A stretch of 64,000 nt of DNA from JAVVHH01 sp965199665 (GTDB lineage Bacteria > Pseudomonadota > Alphaproteobacteria > Acetobacterales > Acetobacteraceae): contig OZ241208.1 in the NCBI GenBank assembly GCA_965199665.1, positions 744,001 to 808,000 of the forward strand, read 5' to 3'. The notes under the pieces were generated by a model. The model worked only from the letters and a program-made list of their open reading frames with translations, was not told the origin of the DNA and made no database searches. Positions 36,747-45,079 of the stretch are shown in pieces. Positions within the stretch are counted from its first letter, which is position 1, and each line of letters begins with the position of its first letter. Both the position numbers and the translations under genes were made by a program.

Positions 36747-38153
36747 ATGCAACACAAATCCCGCTTCGCTCTTGTTGCCGCCCTGCTCGCCGGCACCGCC
36801 CTCGGCGGTTTCGGAGTCGCCACCGGCTTCGCCCAGGATGCGCCCGCGAGCGCGTTGGTCTCGCCGACCACGCCCACCACCATCCAGCCCTCCGGCCTCG
36901 CGCACCCCATCCCCGACTTTGCCGACCTCGTCGCGCAGGTCCGTCCCGCCGTGGTTTCCGTCACCGTCAAGCAGGATGGCAGCGATCGAGAGGCGCGCGG
37001 TACCGGCTTCATCGTCAACGCCGACGGTACCGTGGTCACCAACAATCACGTCGCCTCCGCCGGCAACCGCTACTCGGTGAAGTTCGACGACGGCACCGAA
37101 CTGCCGGCCAAGCTGGTGGGCCGTGACCCGCGCACCGACCTCGCCGTGCTGAAGGTCAACGCCGACAAGCCGCTGCCGGCGCTCAAGCTGGGCGATTCCG
37201 AGCACGTCCGCCCCGGCGAATGGGTCGTCGCCGTCGGCAACCCGTTCGGCCTCGGCAACACCGCAACGGCCGGCATCGTCTCCGCGCTGGCCCGCGACAT
37301 CGGCCAGGGTCCGTACGACCAGTTCCTGCAGATCGACGCGGCCATCAACCAGGGCAACTCGGGCGGTCCGCTCTTCACCCAGGACGGCAAGGTGGTGGGC
37401 GTCAACACCGCCATCCTCTCGCCCAGCGGCGGCAGCATCGGCATCGGCTTCGCCATCCCCAGCAGCCTGGTCAAGAACGTCGTCGGCCAACTCGTTGCCG
37501 AGGGCCACGTGACCCGCGGCTACATGGGCGTCGAGACCCAGAAGCTGACCCCGGAGATCGCGGCCGGCCTCGGGCTGGGCGGCGAAGCGCGCGGCGCCCT
37601 AGTCGCCAGCGTGCAGCCGGAGAGCCCGGCGGCGAAGGCCGGGCTGCGGGAAGGCGACGTGATCCAGTCGGTCGGCGACCAGAAGATCGTCGATCCCGGC
37701 CAGCTCGCTCGGACCGTCGCCGACCTCAAGCCGGGCGACAGCGCGAGCCTCGCCATTTTGCGCGACGGGCGCGACACGCCGGTCAAGGTGACGCTGTCTA
37801 GCCTGCCGGAGGATCGGCGCTCCGCTGCGACCGACGAGGTGGCGAGCGCCGACCAGATCGGCGTCGCGCTGGCGCCGCTCACGGCCGATGCTCGCGGCGA
37901 GCTGAATCTGCCGGACGCGGCCAAGGGCGCCGTGATCACGCAAGTGAAGCCCGACTCGCCCGCGCAGCGCGCCGGACTGCGCGAAGGCGACGTTCTGGTG
38001 GGGGTGGGGCAGAAGGCCATCGCGTCGGCCGATGACGCCGCGACCGCGATCCGCTCCGCCCGCCGCGACGGCAAGCCGGTCGCCCTGCGCGTGTTGCGCA
38101 ACGGCCAGGCCCACTTCGTCGCGATCCCGGCCAAGGGCAACGCCAACGGCTGA
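36747..38153 (+). CDS. DegP/Do-type periplasmic serine protease
   Basis: A 468-residue HtrA-family protease and chaperone for damaged envelope proteins. A signal peptide ends near residue 30 (GFGVATGFAQDAP). The triad is complete: H101 (VVTNNHVAS), D131 (DPRTDLAVLK) and S205 (NQGNSGGPLF). Two PDZ domains follow, one from ~240 (YMGVETQKLTPEIA) and one from ~370 with KAGLREGDVIQSVGDQ and QRAGLREGDVLVGVGQ repeats. Start ATG 36747 has GAGGAC ahead. Confidence 0.95.
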   Translation: MQHKSRFALVAALLAGTALGGFGVATGFAQDAPASALVSPTTPTTIQPSGLAHPIPDFADLVAQVRPAVVSVTVKQDGSDREARGTGFIVNADGTVVTNNHVASAGNRYSVKFDDGTELPAKLVGRDPRTDLAVLKVNADKPLPALKLGDSEHVRPGEWVVAVGNPFGLGNTATAGIVSALARDIGQGPYDQFLQIDAAINQGNSGGPLFTQDGKVVGVNTAILSPSGGSIGIGFAIPSSLVKNVVGQLVAEGHVTRGYMGVETQKLTPEIAAGLGLGGEARGALVASVQPESPAAKAGLREGDVIQSVGDQKIVDPGQLARTVADLKPGDSASLAILRDGRDTPVKVTLSSLPEDRRSAATDEVASADQIGVALAPLTADARGELNLPDAAKGAVITQVKPDSPAQRAGLREGDVLVGVGQKAIASADDAATAIRSARRDGKPVALRVLRNGQAHFVAIPAKGNANG

Positions 38154-38162
38154 TCGGACCCG

Positions 38163-38195
38163 GGGGCGCGTCGGGCTCTTGCCCCGGCGCGCCCC
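38163..38195 (+). terminator. Hairpin after the DegP-type gene
   Basis: GGGGCGCG/CGCGCCCC with an inner GGGC/GCCC stem around TCTT. It begins 10 nt past the protease stop. No T-run, so termination is inferred. Confidence 0.45.
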
Positions 38196-38213
38196 ATTGG
38201 TCACCGTGCCGCC

Positions 38214-39071
38214 ATGGTCGACACCCACACCATCGGCGCCGGTTGGTCGGCCGAGATTTCGCCTGACGGCGCCGAACTCGTCTCCCTGCGGGACGGGGAC
38301 GGCGCCGACCTTCTTTGGGATGCCGGGCCGCTCTGGCCCAACCACTCGCCCGTTCTGTTCCCCATCGTCGGTCAGGTCGCGGGCGACCGCCTGCGTGTTG
38401 CGGACCGGGATTATCCCCTCATGCGGCATGGCTTCGCGCGCCGTCGCCGCTTCGCCTGGCTCGAGCGCACGCCGACCAGTTGCCGCCTCGAGTTGCGGGA
38501 CGACGACGGGACGCGAGCCGCCTTCCCCTTTCCGTTCCGCCTCGAGCTGGCCTATCGCGTCGACCCCGACGGATTGACCGTGAGCTACATTGTCGCCAAC
38601 CCGGGAGATGCGACGCTACCGGCGTCGCTCGGGGCGCATCCGGCATTCCGTTGGCCGCTGCGGGGCGGGGCGCCTACCGAGTATCGCCTCGAATTTGCGG
38701 AACCGGAACCCGATTCCATCCACCGCCTCGCCGGCGGATTGATGGACGCGGCGCCACGCCCCAGTCCCATGGCGGGCCGCACGTTGTCCCTCGACCCGGC
38801 GCTGTTCGCCGAGGACGCCATCATCATGCTGTCGCCCCGGAGCCGGTCGCTCCGATACGTCGGGCCACAGGGCGGGCTCGAATTCGCCTGGGACGGCTTC
38901 CCGCAGCTCGGCCTTTGGCAGAAACCCGGGGCGCCGTTCCTCTGCATCGAGCCCTGGCATGGCTACAGCAGCCCGGCCGACTGGGACGGAGAGTTCCCGG
39001 ACAAGCCCGGCCTGTTTCACGTGCCGCCCGGGGGCGCCCGCCGATTCTCCTGGTCCGTCCGCACCTGCTGA
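38214..39071 (+). CDS. Aldose 1-epimerase family protein
   Basis: A 285-residue beta-sandwich enzyme of the galactose mutarotase superfamily (LacX/YeaD-like), which interconverts anomers of a sugar or sugar phosphate. Likely active-site residues appear in LMRHGFARRRRF, SLGAHPAFRWPL and APFLCIEPWHGYS (the catalytic Glu region). No signal peptide. The substrate is not evident from context. Confidence 0.88.
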   Translation: MVDTHTIGAGWSAEISPDGAELVSLRDGDGADLLWDAGPLWPNHSPVLFPIVGQVAGDRLRVADRDYPLMRHGFARRRRFAWLERTPTSCRLELRDDDGTRAAFPFPFRLELAYRVDPDGLTVSYIVANPGDATLPASLGAHPAFRWPLRGGAPTEYRLEFAEPEPDSIHRLAGGLMDAAPRPSPMAGRTLSLDPALFAEDAIIMLSPRSRSLRYVGPQGGLEFAWDGFPQLGLWQKPGAPFLCIEPWHGYSSPADWDGEFPDKPGLFHVPPGGARRFSWSVRTC

Positions 39072-39095
39072 CCGCTGCCTCTGGCGAGAGCGCGC

Positions 39096-39320
39096 TCAGG
39101 CGTAGCCCGCCACCGCGGCCTGCTCGGGCGCATGGACCGAGCGCACCAGGCTCGCGAACAAGCGCAGCGCCTCGTTACCGCCGCGGTCCGACATGAAGCC
39201 GGCCTCCATCTCCTCCGCCAGCGCCTCCGCATAAGCGGCCAGGTTGGACGAGGCTTGCCGCAACGCTTCTTGCGCGAGCTGCAGCTGGAGCGGTTCCGAA
39301 ATAGAATGCCAGTCGATCAT
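39096..39320 (-). CDS. Small helical protein, unknown
   Basis: Seventy-four residues from the ATG at 39320 (MIDWHSISEPLQLQLAQEAL); a frame beginning 33 bp earlier is less likely. It is almost wholly helical and Ala/Glu/Leu rich, and ends ALRLFASLVRSVHAPEQ. Codon use is like its neighbours. No family recognised. Confidence 0.55.
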   Translation of the reverse strand: MIDWHSISEPLQLQLAQEALRQASSNLAAYAEALAEEMEAGFMSDRGGNEALRLFASLVRSVHAPEQAAVAGYA

Positions 39321-39427
39321 GGGAGCACCACCCAACGAGCCGGTTTTTGGCACAAGTTACCCGCACGATCCGCGGCTCCTGCACACTAGCGCGGCGGAGT
39401 TAATGATCGGTTACGGCCGGAATACGA

Positions 39428-40213
39428 TCAGGACGACGCCACCCCGGACGACACCAAATCCACCCGCACCGGCGGGAGCCCGTCGAACACCGCGTCGACC
39501 CGCCCGGGCCCGTCCAGCCAGACCGGCGTGCAAACGCTGCCCAGCATGACGACCTGCCCGGCTTTCAATCCGCCGAACGCGGCCGCCTCCGCCGAACCGG
39601 CGAGCCAGGCCAGTGCCTCGAACGGCCCGCCGAGCAGGTCGCGCCCGAACCCCTCGCCTCGGACGCCACCATCGACGGACAGCGCGCCGTGTTGGTTCTG
39701 CCAGTCGCGCGCCGCCCAATCCGCCACCGGTTCGCCCAGCACGGCGGCAGCGTGGAATACCTGGTCGGCCACCAGCGCGGGCGCCCCGAAGGCCGGCAGG
39801 TCGGCATAGCGGTTCTCCACGATCTCGATCGCCGGCATCACCGCCGAGACCGCCTCCCGCGCCGCCTCCGCCGAGCAAGCGCCGGGCAGATCCCGCCCGA
39901 GCTGTACCGCGAGCTCGCATTCGACGCCGGGCCGAAAGAAGCGCGAAATGTCGAGCGTGCTGCCGCTGCCGTGCAGGCTCGCCTCCGGCATGAAGGCGGC
40001 CGCCGGCCCGGCCAGGCCGAGATAGCGCTGCATGGCCGCCGCCGTCGCACCGATCTTGAAGCCGGCCGGCACCGTCGCGCCAACCAGCCCGGCCAGCGCG
40101 ACCTGGGCCGCGATCCCGTCCGGCAGCGTGCGCGGCCGGTCCTCGCTCGCCGCCAACGCCACGCGGGGGCGCTGCCGACGGGCCGCCAGCAACGTTGCCG
40201 CGAAGGCGCTCAC
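39428..40213 (-). CDS. 2-keto-4-pentenoate hydratase family protein
   Basis: A 261-residue enzyme of the fumarylacetoacetate hydrolase superfamily, MhpD-like, which hydrates 2-hydroxypentadienoate-type substrates. The family metal-site region is FFRPGVECELAVQLGRDLPG with the Glu pair, followed by VMPAIEIVENRYADL. GWKIG-type substrate loop is here AGFKIGATAAAM. The GTG start overlaps the rlmB stop (GTGA). No other aromatic-catabolism gene is adjacent, so the real substrate is open. Confidence 0.88.
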   Translation of the reverse strand: MSAFAATLLAARRQRPRVALAASEDRPRTLPDGIAAQVALAGLVGATVPAGFKIGATAAAMQRYLGLAGPAAAFMPEASLHGSGSTLDISRFFRPGVECELAVQLGRDLPGACSAEAAREAVSAVMPAIEIVENRYADLPAFGAPALVADQVFHAAAVLGEPVADWAARDWQNQHGALSVDGGVRGEGFGRDLLGGPFEALAWLAGSAEAAAFGGLKAGQVVMLGSVCTPVWLDGPGRVDAVFDGLPPVRVDLVSSGVASS

Positions 40214-41208
40214 GCCGCGCGCCCCACCTCATACAGCGCCACGGCGCAGGCGGCCGCGACGTTGAGGCTTTCCATCCCGCCCGGCATCGGCAGCCCGGCC
40301 AGTTCATCGCAGGTCTCGCGCGTCAGCCGCCGCAGCCCGGGCCCTTCGGCGCCCAGCACCAGCGCGACCCGGCGTTCGCGCAGCGCCTCGCCCCGCAAGG
40401 GGGCCCCGGCCGCATCCAGCCCGATCACCCACAGCCCGGCGGCCTTCAGCGCGGCCAGGGTGCGCGCCAGGTTGACCGCCCGCACCAGCGGGATCCGCTC
40501 CAGCGCGCCAGCGGCCGCCCGCGCCATGGCGCCGGTTTCCTCCGGCGAGTTCCGATCTTGCGTGATGACGCCCGCTGCGCCGAACGCCGCCGCGTTGCGT
40601 AGCACGGCGCCGATGTTGCGCGGGTCCGTCACCTGGTCCAGCACCAGCACCGGGCCGGGCCGCTCCAGCATGGCGGTCAGCGAGGGCGGCGGCAGCAGGT
40701 CGGCCAGCAGCGCGGCGCCTTGATGCACCGTATCGCGGCCGAGCAGATGATCGAGCTTGCTCCGGTCGGTGCGTTCGGCGGCGAGGGGCCACGGCGCCGG
40801 GACGCGTTCGGCCAACGCAGCCTCCGCATCCTCCGTCAGCAGCAGGCGCTTGAGGCGCCGGGCCGGGTTGGCCAGCGCGGCCTCGACCGGATGGGTGCCG
40901 TGCAGCCAGACGGTGCCGCGCGGGGCCACGGGGCCGCGTTCGCGCGGCGGAGCGGCCGGGGCAGGGGAGGCCGCCTCCGCTTGCGGGGCGCGCAGGGTGG
41001 TCGGGCGCATGGGGGCGGGGGCAGGCGCGGGGGCGCGCGCGGCTGCCGCGGCGCGCGCGGCCTGCCGCGCTTCGAGCCGCTTTGCTTCGTCGCGCTTGAT
41101 GTCCGCCGGGTCGCGCGGTCGGCTGGGCCGAGGTCCGCTGCTGGACCGATCGCGCGGCGGCGGACGCCCGGCGCCGCTGCTGGGCCGGTCTGGGGTCTTG
41201 GATCGCAT
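40210..41208 (-). CDS. rlmB: TrmH-family 23S rRNA 2'-O-methyltransferase, RlmB-like
   Basis: A SAM-dependent SpoU methyltransferase of 332 residues. The knot motifs are all present: DPRNIGAVLRNAAAFGAAGV, LVLGAEGPGL and LPMPGGMESLNVAAACAVAL. An L30e-like substrate domain precedes it (WLHGTHPVEAALANPARR). The first ~90 residues form a Pro/Arg/Ala-rich, probably disordered extension (start ATG 41208), longer than in E. coli RlmB. RlmB methylates G2251; the site here is inferred from the family. Confidence 0.88.
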   Translation of the reverse strand: MRSKTPDRPSSGAGRPPPRDRSSSGPRPSRPRDPADIKRDEAKRLEARQAARAAAAARAPAPAPAPMRPTTLRAPQAEAASPAPAAPPRERGPVAPRGTVWLHGTHPVEAALANPARRLKRLLLTEDAEAALAERVPAPWPLAAERTDRSKLDHLLGRDTVHQGAALLADLLPPPSLTAMLERPGPVLVLDQVTDPRNIGAVLRNAAAFGAAGVITQDRNSPEETGAMARAAAGALERIPLVRAVNLARTLAALKAAGLWVIGLDAAGAPLRGEALRERRVALVLGAEGPGLRRLTRETCDELAGLPMPGGMESLNVAAACAVALYEVGRAA

Positions 41209-41306
41209 GGCGCTCTTTATGAAGGCGTCTCGCCCGGTGCGATAGGGTGGGACCCGCGCAATCCATTTGACACCCGAGCCGCTCTCGCTGTAACCGCGCC
41301 CCTCGC

Positions 41307-41392
41307 GGAGGGGTGCCCGAGTGGCTAAAGGGGGCGGACTGTAAATCCGCTGGCGTACGCCTACGCTGGTTCGAATCCAGCCCCCTCCACCA
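41307..41392 (+). tRNA. tRNA-Tyr (anticodon GTA)
   Basis: A class II tRNA with a long variable arm and encoded CCA. The acceptor stem is GGAGGGG/CCCCTCC. The anticodon stem is GCGGA/TCCGC around CTGTAAA, giving GTA. TTCGAAT occupies the T-loop. Confidence 0.96.
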
Positions 41393-41404
41393 GCGCCAGT
41401 CGGT

Positions 41405-41422
41405 GTGGTATCATGATACCAC
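41405..41422. promoter_or_regulatory. 18-bp perfect palindrome between tRNA-Tyr and rplM
   Basis: GTGGTATCATGATACCAC lies 12 bp past the tRNA end and 11 bp before a TTGACG box. It may fold as a 7-bp stem with a CATG loop ending the tRNA transcript, or serve as an operator. No T-run follows. Confidence 0.45.
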
Positions 41423-41433
41423 CACGGAAATCC

Positions 41434-41462
41434 TTGACGGAAAACGTCGGATCCCGCATAGA
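41434..41462 (+). promoter_or_regulatory. Probable rplM-rpsI promoter
   Basis: TTGACG and a weak CATAGA hexamer are separated by 17 bp, about 30 bp upstream of rplM. The -35 is near consensus; the -10 is poor. Confidence 0.4.
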
Positions 41463-41491
41463 CCTCGCTTCTCGCATTTCGGGACCGTTTC

Positions 41492-41959
41492 ATGTTGAAG
41501 ACTACCCCCTCGCTCAAGCCGCGCGAGGTGTCCAAGGCGTGGACGCTGATCGACGCGGAAGGCCTCGTGCTCGGGCGCCTTGCCTCCATCATCGCCAGCC
41601 GTCTGCGCGGCAAGCACAAGCCGCAGTTCACGCCCCACGTCGATTGCGGCGACAACATCGTCGTCATCAATGCCGAGAAGGTGCGCGTGACCGGCAACAA
41701 GGCCGATCAGTCCATCTTCTATTGGCACACCGGTTTCCCGGGCGGCATCAAAGGTCGCTCCATCCGTCAGCGCCTCGAGAGCGCGCACCCGGAGCGCGTG
41801 ATCGAGAAGGCCGTCGAGCGCATGATCACCCGCGGCCCGCTACAGCGCGCGCAGATGCGTCATCTCCACGTCTACAAGGGCGCCGAGCACCCGCATGATG
41901 GCCAGCAGCCCGTCAAGCTGGACGTCGCCGCGCTGAATCCTAAGAATTCGAGGGTCTGA
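41492..41959 (+). CDS. rplM: 50S ribosomal protein L13
   Basis: One hundred fifty-five residues, standard for alphaproteobacteria. Typical segments: SKAWTLIDAEGLVLGRLASI, LRGKHKPQFTPHVDCGD and FPGGIKGRSIRQRLE. It is an early assembly protein of the large subunit. It precedes rpsI by 2 bp, the classical rplM-rpsI operon. The Shine-Dalgarno is weak, as is common for ribosomal genes with other initiation signals. Confidence 0.98.
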   Translation: MLKTTPSLKPREVSKAWTLIDAEGLVLGRLASIIASRLRGKHKPQFTPHVDCGDNIVVINAEKVRVTGNKADQSIFYWHTGFPGGIKGRSIRQRLESAHPERVIEKAVERMITRGPLQRAQMRHLHVYKGAEHPHDGQQPVKLDVAALNPKNSRV

Positions 41960-41961
41960 GC

Positions 41962-42462
41962 ATGTCCGAGACCGAAGCCACTCGCACGCTGGCGGATCTG
42001 CGCGACCTCGCCGTCGCCTCCGCCATCCCCACCGCGGCCTCCGATGCGCCCAAGCGTGAGCCCAAGCGCGACGCGCAGGGCCGTTCCTACGCCACCGGCC
42101 GCCGCAAGAACGCGATCGCGCGCGTTTGGGTCAAGCCCGGCAAGGGCGAGATCACCGTCAACGGCAAGCGGGTCACGCAGTATTTCGCGCGCCCGGTGCT
42201 GCGCATGCTGCTGACGCAGCCGTTCCTGGTGACGGATCGCTACAACCAGTTCGACGTGACCTGCACTTGCAATGGCGGTGGTCTGTCCGGTCAGGCCGGC
42301 GCCGTCCGTCTCGGCATCAGCCGCGCGCTGACGCATTTCGAGCCGGATCTGCGCCCGGTGCTCAAGCTCGCCGGCTTCCTCACCCGCGACTCCCGCGTGG
42401 TCGAGCGCAAGAAGTACGGCAAGGCCAAGGCGCGCCGGAGCTTCCAGTTCAGCAAGCGCTGA
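41962..42462 (+). CDS. rpsI: 30S ribosomal protein S9
   Basis: One hundred sixty-six residues, with an alphaproteobacterial N-terminal extension of about 35 residues. The core has SYATGRRKNAIARVWVKPGK, GGGLSGQAGAVRLGISRAL and the basic tail KKYGKAKARRSFQFSKR that reaches the P-site. It ends the two-gene operon and is followed by a strong terminator. Confidence 0.98.
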   Translation: MSETEATRTLADLRDLAVASAIPTAASDAPKREPKRDAQGRSYATGRRKNAIARVWVKPGKGEITVNGKRVTQYFARPVLRMLLTQPFLVTDRYNQFDVTCTCNGGGLSGQAGAVRLGISRALTHFEPDLRPVLKLAGFLTRDSRVVERKKYGKAKARRSFQFSKR

Positions 42463-42485
42463 TCGGCCGCAACGTCGACATACGA

Positions 42486-42514
42486 GAGGGGCGGTCCCGG
42501 CGGGACCGCCCCTC
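42486..42514 (+). terminator. Strong hairpin after rpsI
   Basis: A perfect 13-bp stem GAGGGGCGGTCCC/GGGACCGCCCCTC with a 3-nt loop, followed by TTGCGTTT. It lies 23 nt past the rpsI stop. Confidence 0.85.
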
Positions 42515-42550
42515 TTGCGTTTGGGGCTCCGTCCGCCGAACCTCCCGCCC

Positions 42551-43495
42551 ATGACCGAAGCGACCATCTTCATCGACGGCGAGGCTGGAACCACCGGCCT
42601 GGGCATCCGCGAGCGCCTGGCGGACGTGCCGGGCGTCAGCGTCCGCAGCATCGACCCAGCGCGCCGAAAGGACCCGGCAGCCCGGCGGGAGCTGATGCGC
42701 GAGGTCGATCTGGTCGTGCTCTGCCTGCCGGACGACGCTGCCCGCGAGAGCGTGGCCCTCGCGGCCGAGCTGGGGTTGGACGCGCCGAAGCTGCTCGACG
42801 CCAGCACCGCGCATCGCGTCGATCCGGCCTGGACCTATGGCTGGGCCGAGCTCGCGCCGGGGCAGGCCGAGCGGATCGCCGGGGCCGACCGGGTCGCCAA
42901 TCCCGGCTGCTACCCGACCGGCGCGATCGCGCTCATCCGGCCGCTGATCGCCGCCGGGCTGATGCCGCCGGACTACCCGGTGACGGTCAATGCCGTGAGC
43001 GGCTACTCGGGCGGCGGCCGCGCCATGATCGAGGCACACGAGGGGACGGGCGGCCCGGCCTTCGAGCTGTATGCGTTGGGGTTGGAACACAAGCATGTCC
43101 CCGAGCTGATGCGCGGCACCGGGCTGACCCGGCGGCCGATCTTCGTGCCCTCTGTCGCGCATGTGCGACAGGGCATGCTGGTGTCCGTGCCGCTGCATTT
43201 CGGCCTACTCGCCGGTGCGCCGACGACGGCGGCGCTGCACGACGCGCTGGCGGCCTATTACGACGGCGCCGCGCAGGTTCGCGTCCTGCCGGCCGAGCGG
43301 AGCGGCGCCATCGAGCCGACGGCGCTGAACGACACCGACCTGATGGAGTTGCGTGTCTACGGCAACGACGCCCACGGCCACGCCGTGCTGGTCGCGCGGC
43401 TCGACAATCTGGGCAAGGGAGCGTCGGGCGCGGCGGTGCAGAACATCGCCCTGATGCTCGGGCTGCACCAGTCGGGGCCGGCCCATGCTGTTTGA
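42551..43495 (+). CDS. argC: N-acetyl-gamma-glutamyl-phosphate reductase
   Basis: The NADPH-dependent third step of arginine synthesis. It has 314 residues from the ATG at 42551, the size of the shorter (type 2) ArgC group. The NADP site is FIDGEAGTTGLGIRERL and the catalytic cysteine is in RVANPGCYPTGAIAL. The later VNAVSGYSGGGRAMIE is typical. Its end overlaps the next gene by 11 bp. No other arg genes are adjacent. Confidence 0.96.
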   Translation: MTEATIFIDGEAGTTGLGIRERLADVPGVSVRSIDPARRKDPAARRELMREVDLVVLCLPDDAARESVALAAELGLDAPKLLDASTAHRVDPAWTYGWAELAPGQAERIAGADRVANPGCYPTGAIALIRPLIAAGLMPPDYPVTVNAVSGYSGGGRAMIEAHEGTGGPAFELYALGLEHKHVPELMRGTGLTRRPIFVPSVAHVRQGMLVSVPLHFGLLAGAPTTAALHDALAAYYDGAAQVRVLPAERSGAIEPTALNDTDLMELRVYGNDAHGHAVLVARLDNLGKGASGAAVQNIALMLGLHQSGPAHAV

Positions 43496-44012
43496 GCTCG
43501 ACGGGGTTGCGCCCGTGCTCGCGCCGGGCGCGTGGGTGGCGCCGAACGCCGCGGTGATCGGCAACGTCCATCTCGGCGCCAACGTCACGATCTGGTTCGG
43601 CTGCACCCTGCGCGGCGACACCAATCACATCCGCATCGGCGCCCGCACCAACGTGCAGGATAATTCCGTGCTGCACGTCAATCCCGGCGCCGAGTGGTCG
43701 CTCGAGATCGGCGAAGACGTGACGATCGGTCACATGGCACTCGTGCATGCCTGCCGGTTGGAGGATTTCGCCTTCGTCGGCATGGGCGCCACCGTGCTGG
43801 ACGGCGCAGTGATCGAGCGCGGCGCGATGCTGGCCGCGGGCGCGTTGCTCACGCCGGGGAAGCGCATTCCTGGCGGGGAGCTCTGGGGGGGTCGTCCGGC
43901 CCGCAAGATGCGCGACCTACCCGCCGACGAGCGGGCTCGGATGGACGACATCGCGGTCCGCTACGCCGCCCTTGGTCAACATTACGGCAAGTCGCTCAAG
44001 CAAGTCGGCTGA
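43485..44012 (+). CDS. Gamma-carbonic anhydrase family protein
   Basis: One hundred seventy-five residues forming a left-handed beta-helix of hexapeptide repeats (AVIGNVHLGANVTIWFGCTL; IGARTNVQDNSVLHV; IGHMALVHACRL). The metal-binding histidines lie in VLHVNPG, TIGHMALVHACR. Family members bind Zn or Co as trimers and catalyse CO2 hydration, or have lost it; activity here is not shown. It overlaps argC by 11 bp. Confidence 0.9.
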   Translation: MLFELDGVAPVLAPGAWVAPNAAVIGNVHLGANVTIWFGCTLRGDTNHIRIGARTNVQDNSVLHVNPGAEWSLEIGEDVTIGHMALVHACRLEDFAFVGMGATVLDGAVIERGAMLAAGALLTPGKRIPGGELWGGRPARKMRDLPADERARMDDIAVRYAALGQHYGKSLKQVG

Positions 44013-44031
44013 CCGCCCCATCTATCGCGGC

Positions 44032-44592
44032 ATGAGTCGACCCACAGCTTTCCTTTGCCTTGCTCTTCTGTCCGGTTGCGGCGCCCTGCCGGTCACGTCG
44101 CCCGATACGGCGCGCCTGCAGCCCGGCCAACTAGGCTCCGGGTTCGATCCGGACGTGACCGCCGTGAACTTGGCGCAGTGGGCGTTCGCCGATCCGGGCC
44201 GCACGCGCGACCGGCCCATCGAAGCCGCCCGGGCGGTCGCCTCGATGGACTACATCGCCGGTGAGCTCAACACGAGCCCGCGCTGGGCCAACATCCCGGC
44301 CGTGACGCAGATGCAGCTCCTGCAAGGCCGCATCGAGACCCGGCAGGCAGTCGGCATCCGGCCGAACGCGCCAAGCCAAGCGGTGGTGGATCGCATGACC
44401 ATGGCGGCCGACGCGCTGGTGCACGGCGACGAGCAGGCCGCCTTGCGTCAGCTCGACGCGCCGATTTTCGACGCGCCGGCGCAGACCGTGCTGTATCGCC
44501 TCAACAATTTGCCCTACCTACAGATGGCGAACGTTTCCACCATGCGGGCTGCCAACTCGTTGTTCCGCCCGAATAACTCAGGATGGCGATGA
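44032..44592 (+). CDS. Putative lipoprotein, unknown
   Basis: A 186-residue protein with a lipoprotein signal: MSRPTAFLCLALLSGCGALP, lipobox Cys at 16. The mature part has helical segments (PIEAARAVASMDYIAGELN; AVVDRMTMAADALVHGDEQ) and ends MRAANSLFRPNNSGWR. No family recognised. It follows the carbonic-anhydrase-like gene by 19 bp. Confidence 0.72.
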   Translation: MSRPTAFLCLALLSGCGALPVTSPDTARLQPGQLGSGFDPDVTAVNLAQWAFADPGRTRDRPIEAARAVASMDYIAGELNTSPRWANIPAVTQMQLLQGRIETRQAVGIRPNAPSQAVVDRMTMAADALVHGDEQAALRQLDAPIFDAPAQTVLYRLNNLPYLQMANVSTMRAANSLFRPNNSGWR

Positions 44593-44604
44593 CGCGTTAG
44601 AGGG

Positions 44605-44648
44605 GCGACCTCATCCGACCGAACCGACTCGGTTCGATCGGAGGTTGC
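44605..44648. terminator. Bidirectional terminator
   Basis: GCGACCTC-AT-CCGACCGAACC pairs with GGTTCGATCGG-AGGTTGC, about 19 bp with wobble and a 2-nt bulge around GACTC. It separates the convergent lipoprotein and 44650 genes. Confidence 0.6.
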
Positions 44649-44649
44649 T

Positions 44650-45015
44650 CTAGTCCGTAACGGCGCGGGTCTTCTGGTTCTTCTTGTCCCAGAACAGCGT
44701 GACCTTGCTGATGTTGCACAGGTTGAGGTTGTTCCAGACCGCCTCGTCACCGTCATTATACTTCACCCGCATGTCCCAGCGGCAAACGCTGTCGGGCGCG
44801 TTGAACGTGACGTTGACCGTGTTGCCATCGTCCAGGGCGTCGCTGCCCATGATGTCGTTGCCCCAGTTCCGGCTCGACACTTGGCTGACGTAGACCTCGT
44901 CGATCTGGTAACCGGTGCGGTTGAGCAGCGTGAAGTCCTGCTGGCCGGCCTGGGCAGCCGACGCGGCGCCGATGCTGGCAACGGCCAGCGAAGCCAACGC
45001 GATCCCGAAACGCAT
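44650..45015 (-). CDS. Small exported protein, unknown
   Basis: From the ATG at 45015 (GGGGAC ahead) it has 121 residues, with a signal peptide MRFGIALASLAVASIGAASA. The mature body is beta-rich (DFTLLNRTGYQIDEVYVSQV, GNTVNVTFNAPDSVCRWDMR) and has two cysteines (CRWD and NLCNISKV) that may form a disulfide. Widely distributed in proteobacteria by memory, but its role is unknown. Located 26 bp before the phaC stop on the same strand. Confidence 0.8.
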   Translation of the reverse strand: MRFGIALASLAVASIGAASAAQAGQQDFTLLNRTGYQIDEVYVSQVSSRNWGNDIMGSDALDDGNTVNVTFNAPDSVCRWDMRVKYNDGDEAVWNNLNLCNISKVTLFWDKKNQKTRAVTD

Positions 45016-45079
45016 GTTTGTCCCCATGTGAGCGAGTGCCCAGTGTAGGTTCAAAACATGAACGAAACGTAAATCGCGA

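Noticed and set aside
35226..38153. A 975-codon open frame on the plus strand
   Set aside because: The first 500 codons are antisense to the MFS gene and have no signal; the DegP-like protein starts at 36747.
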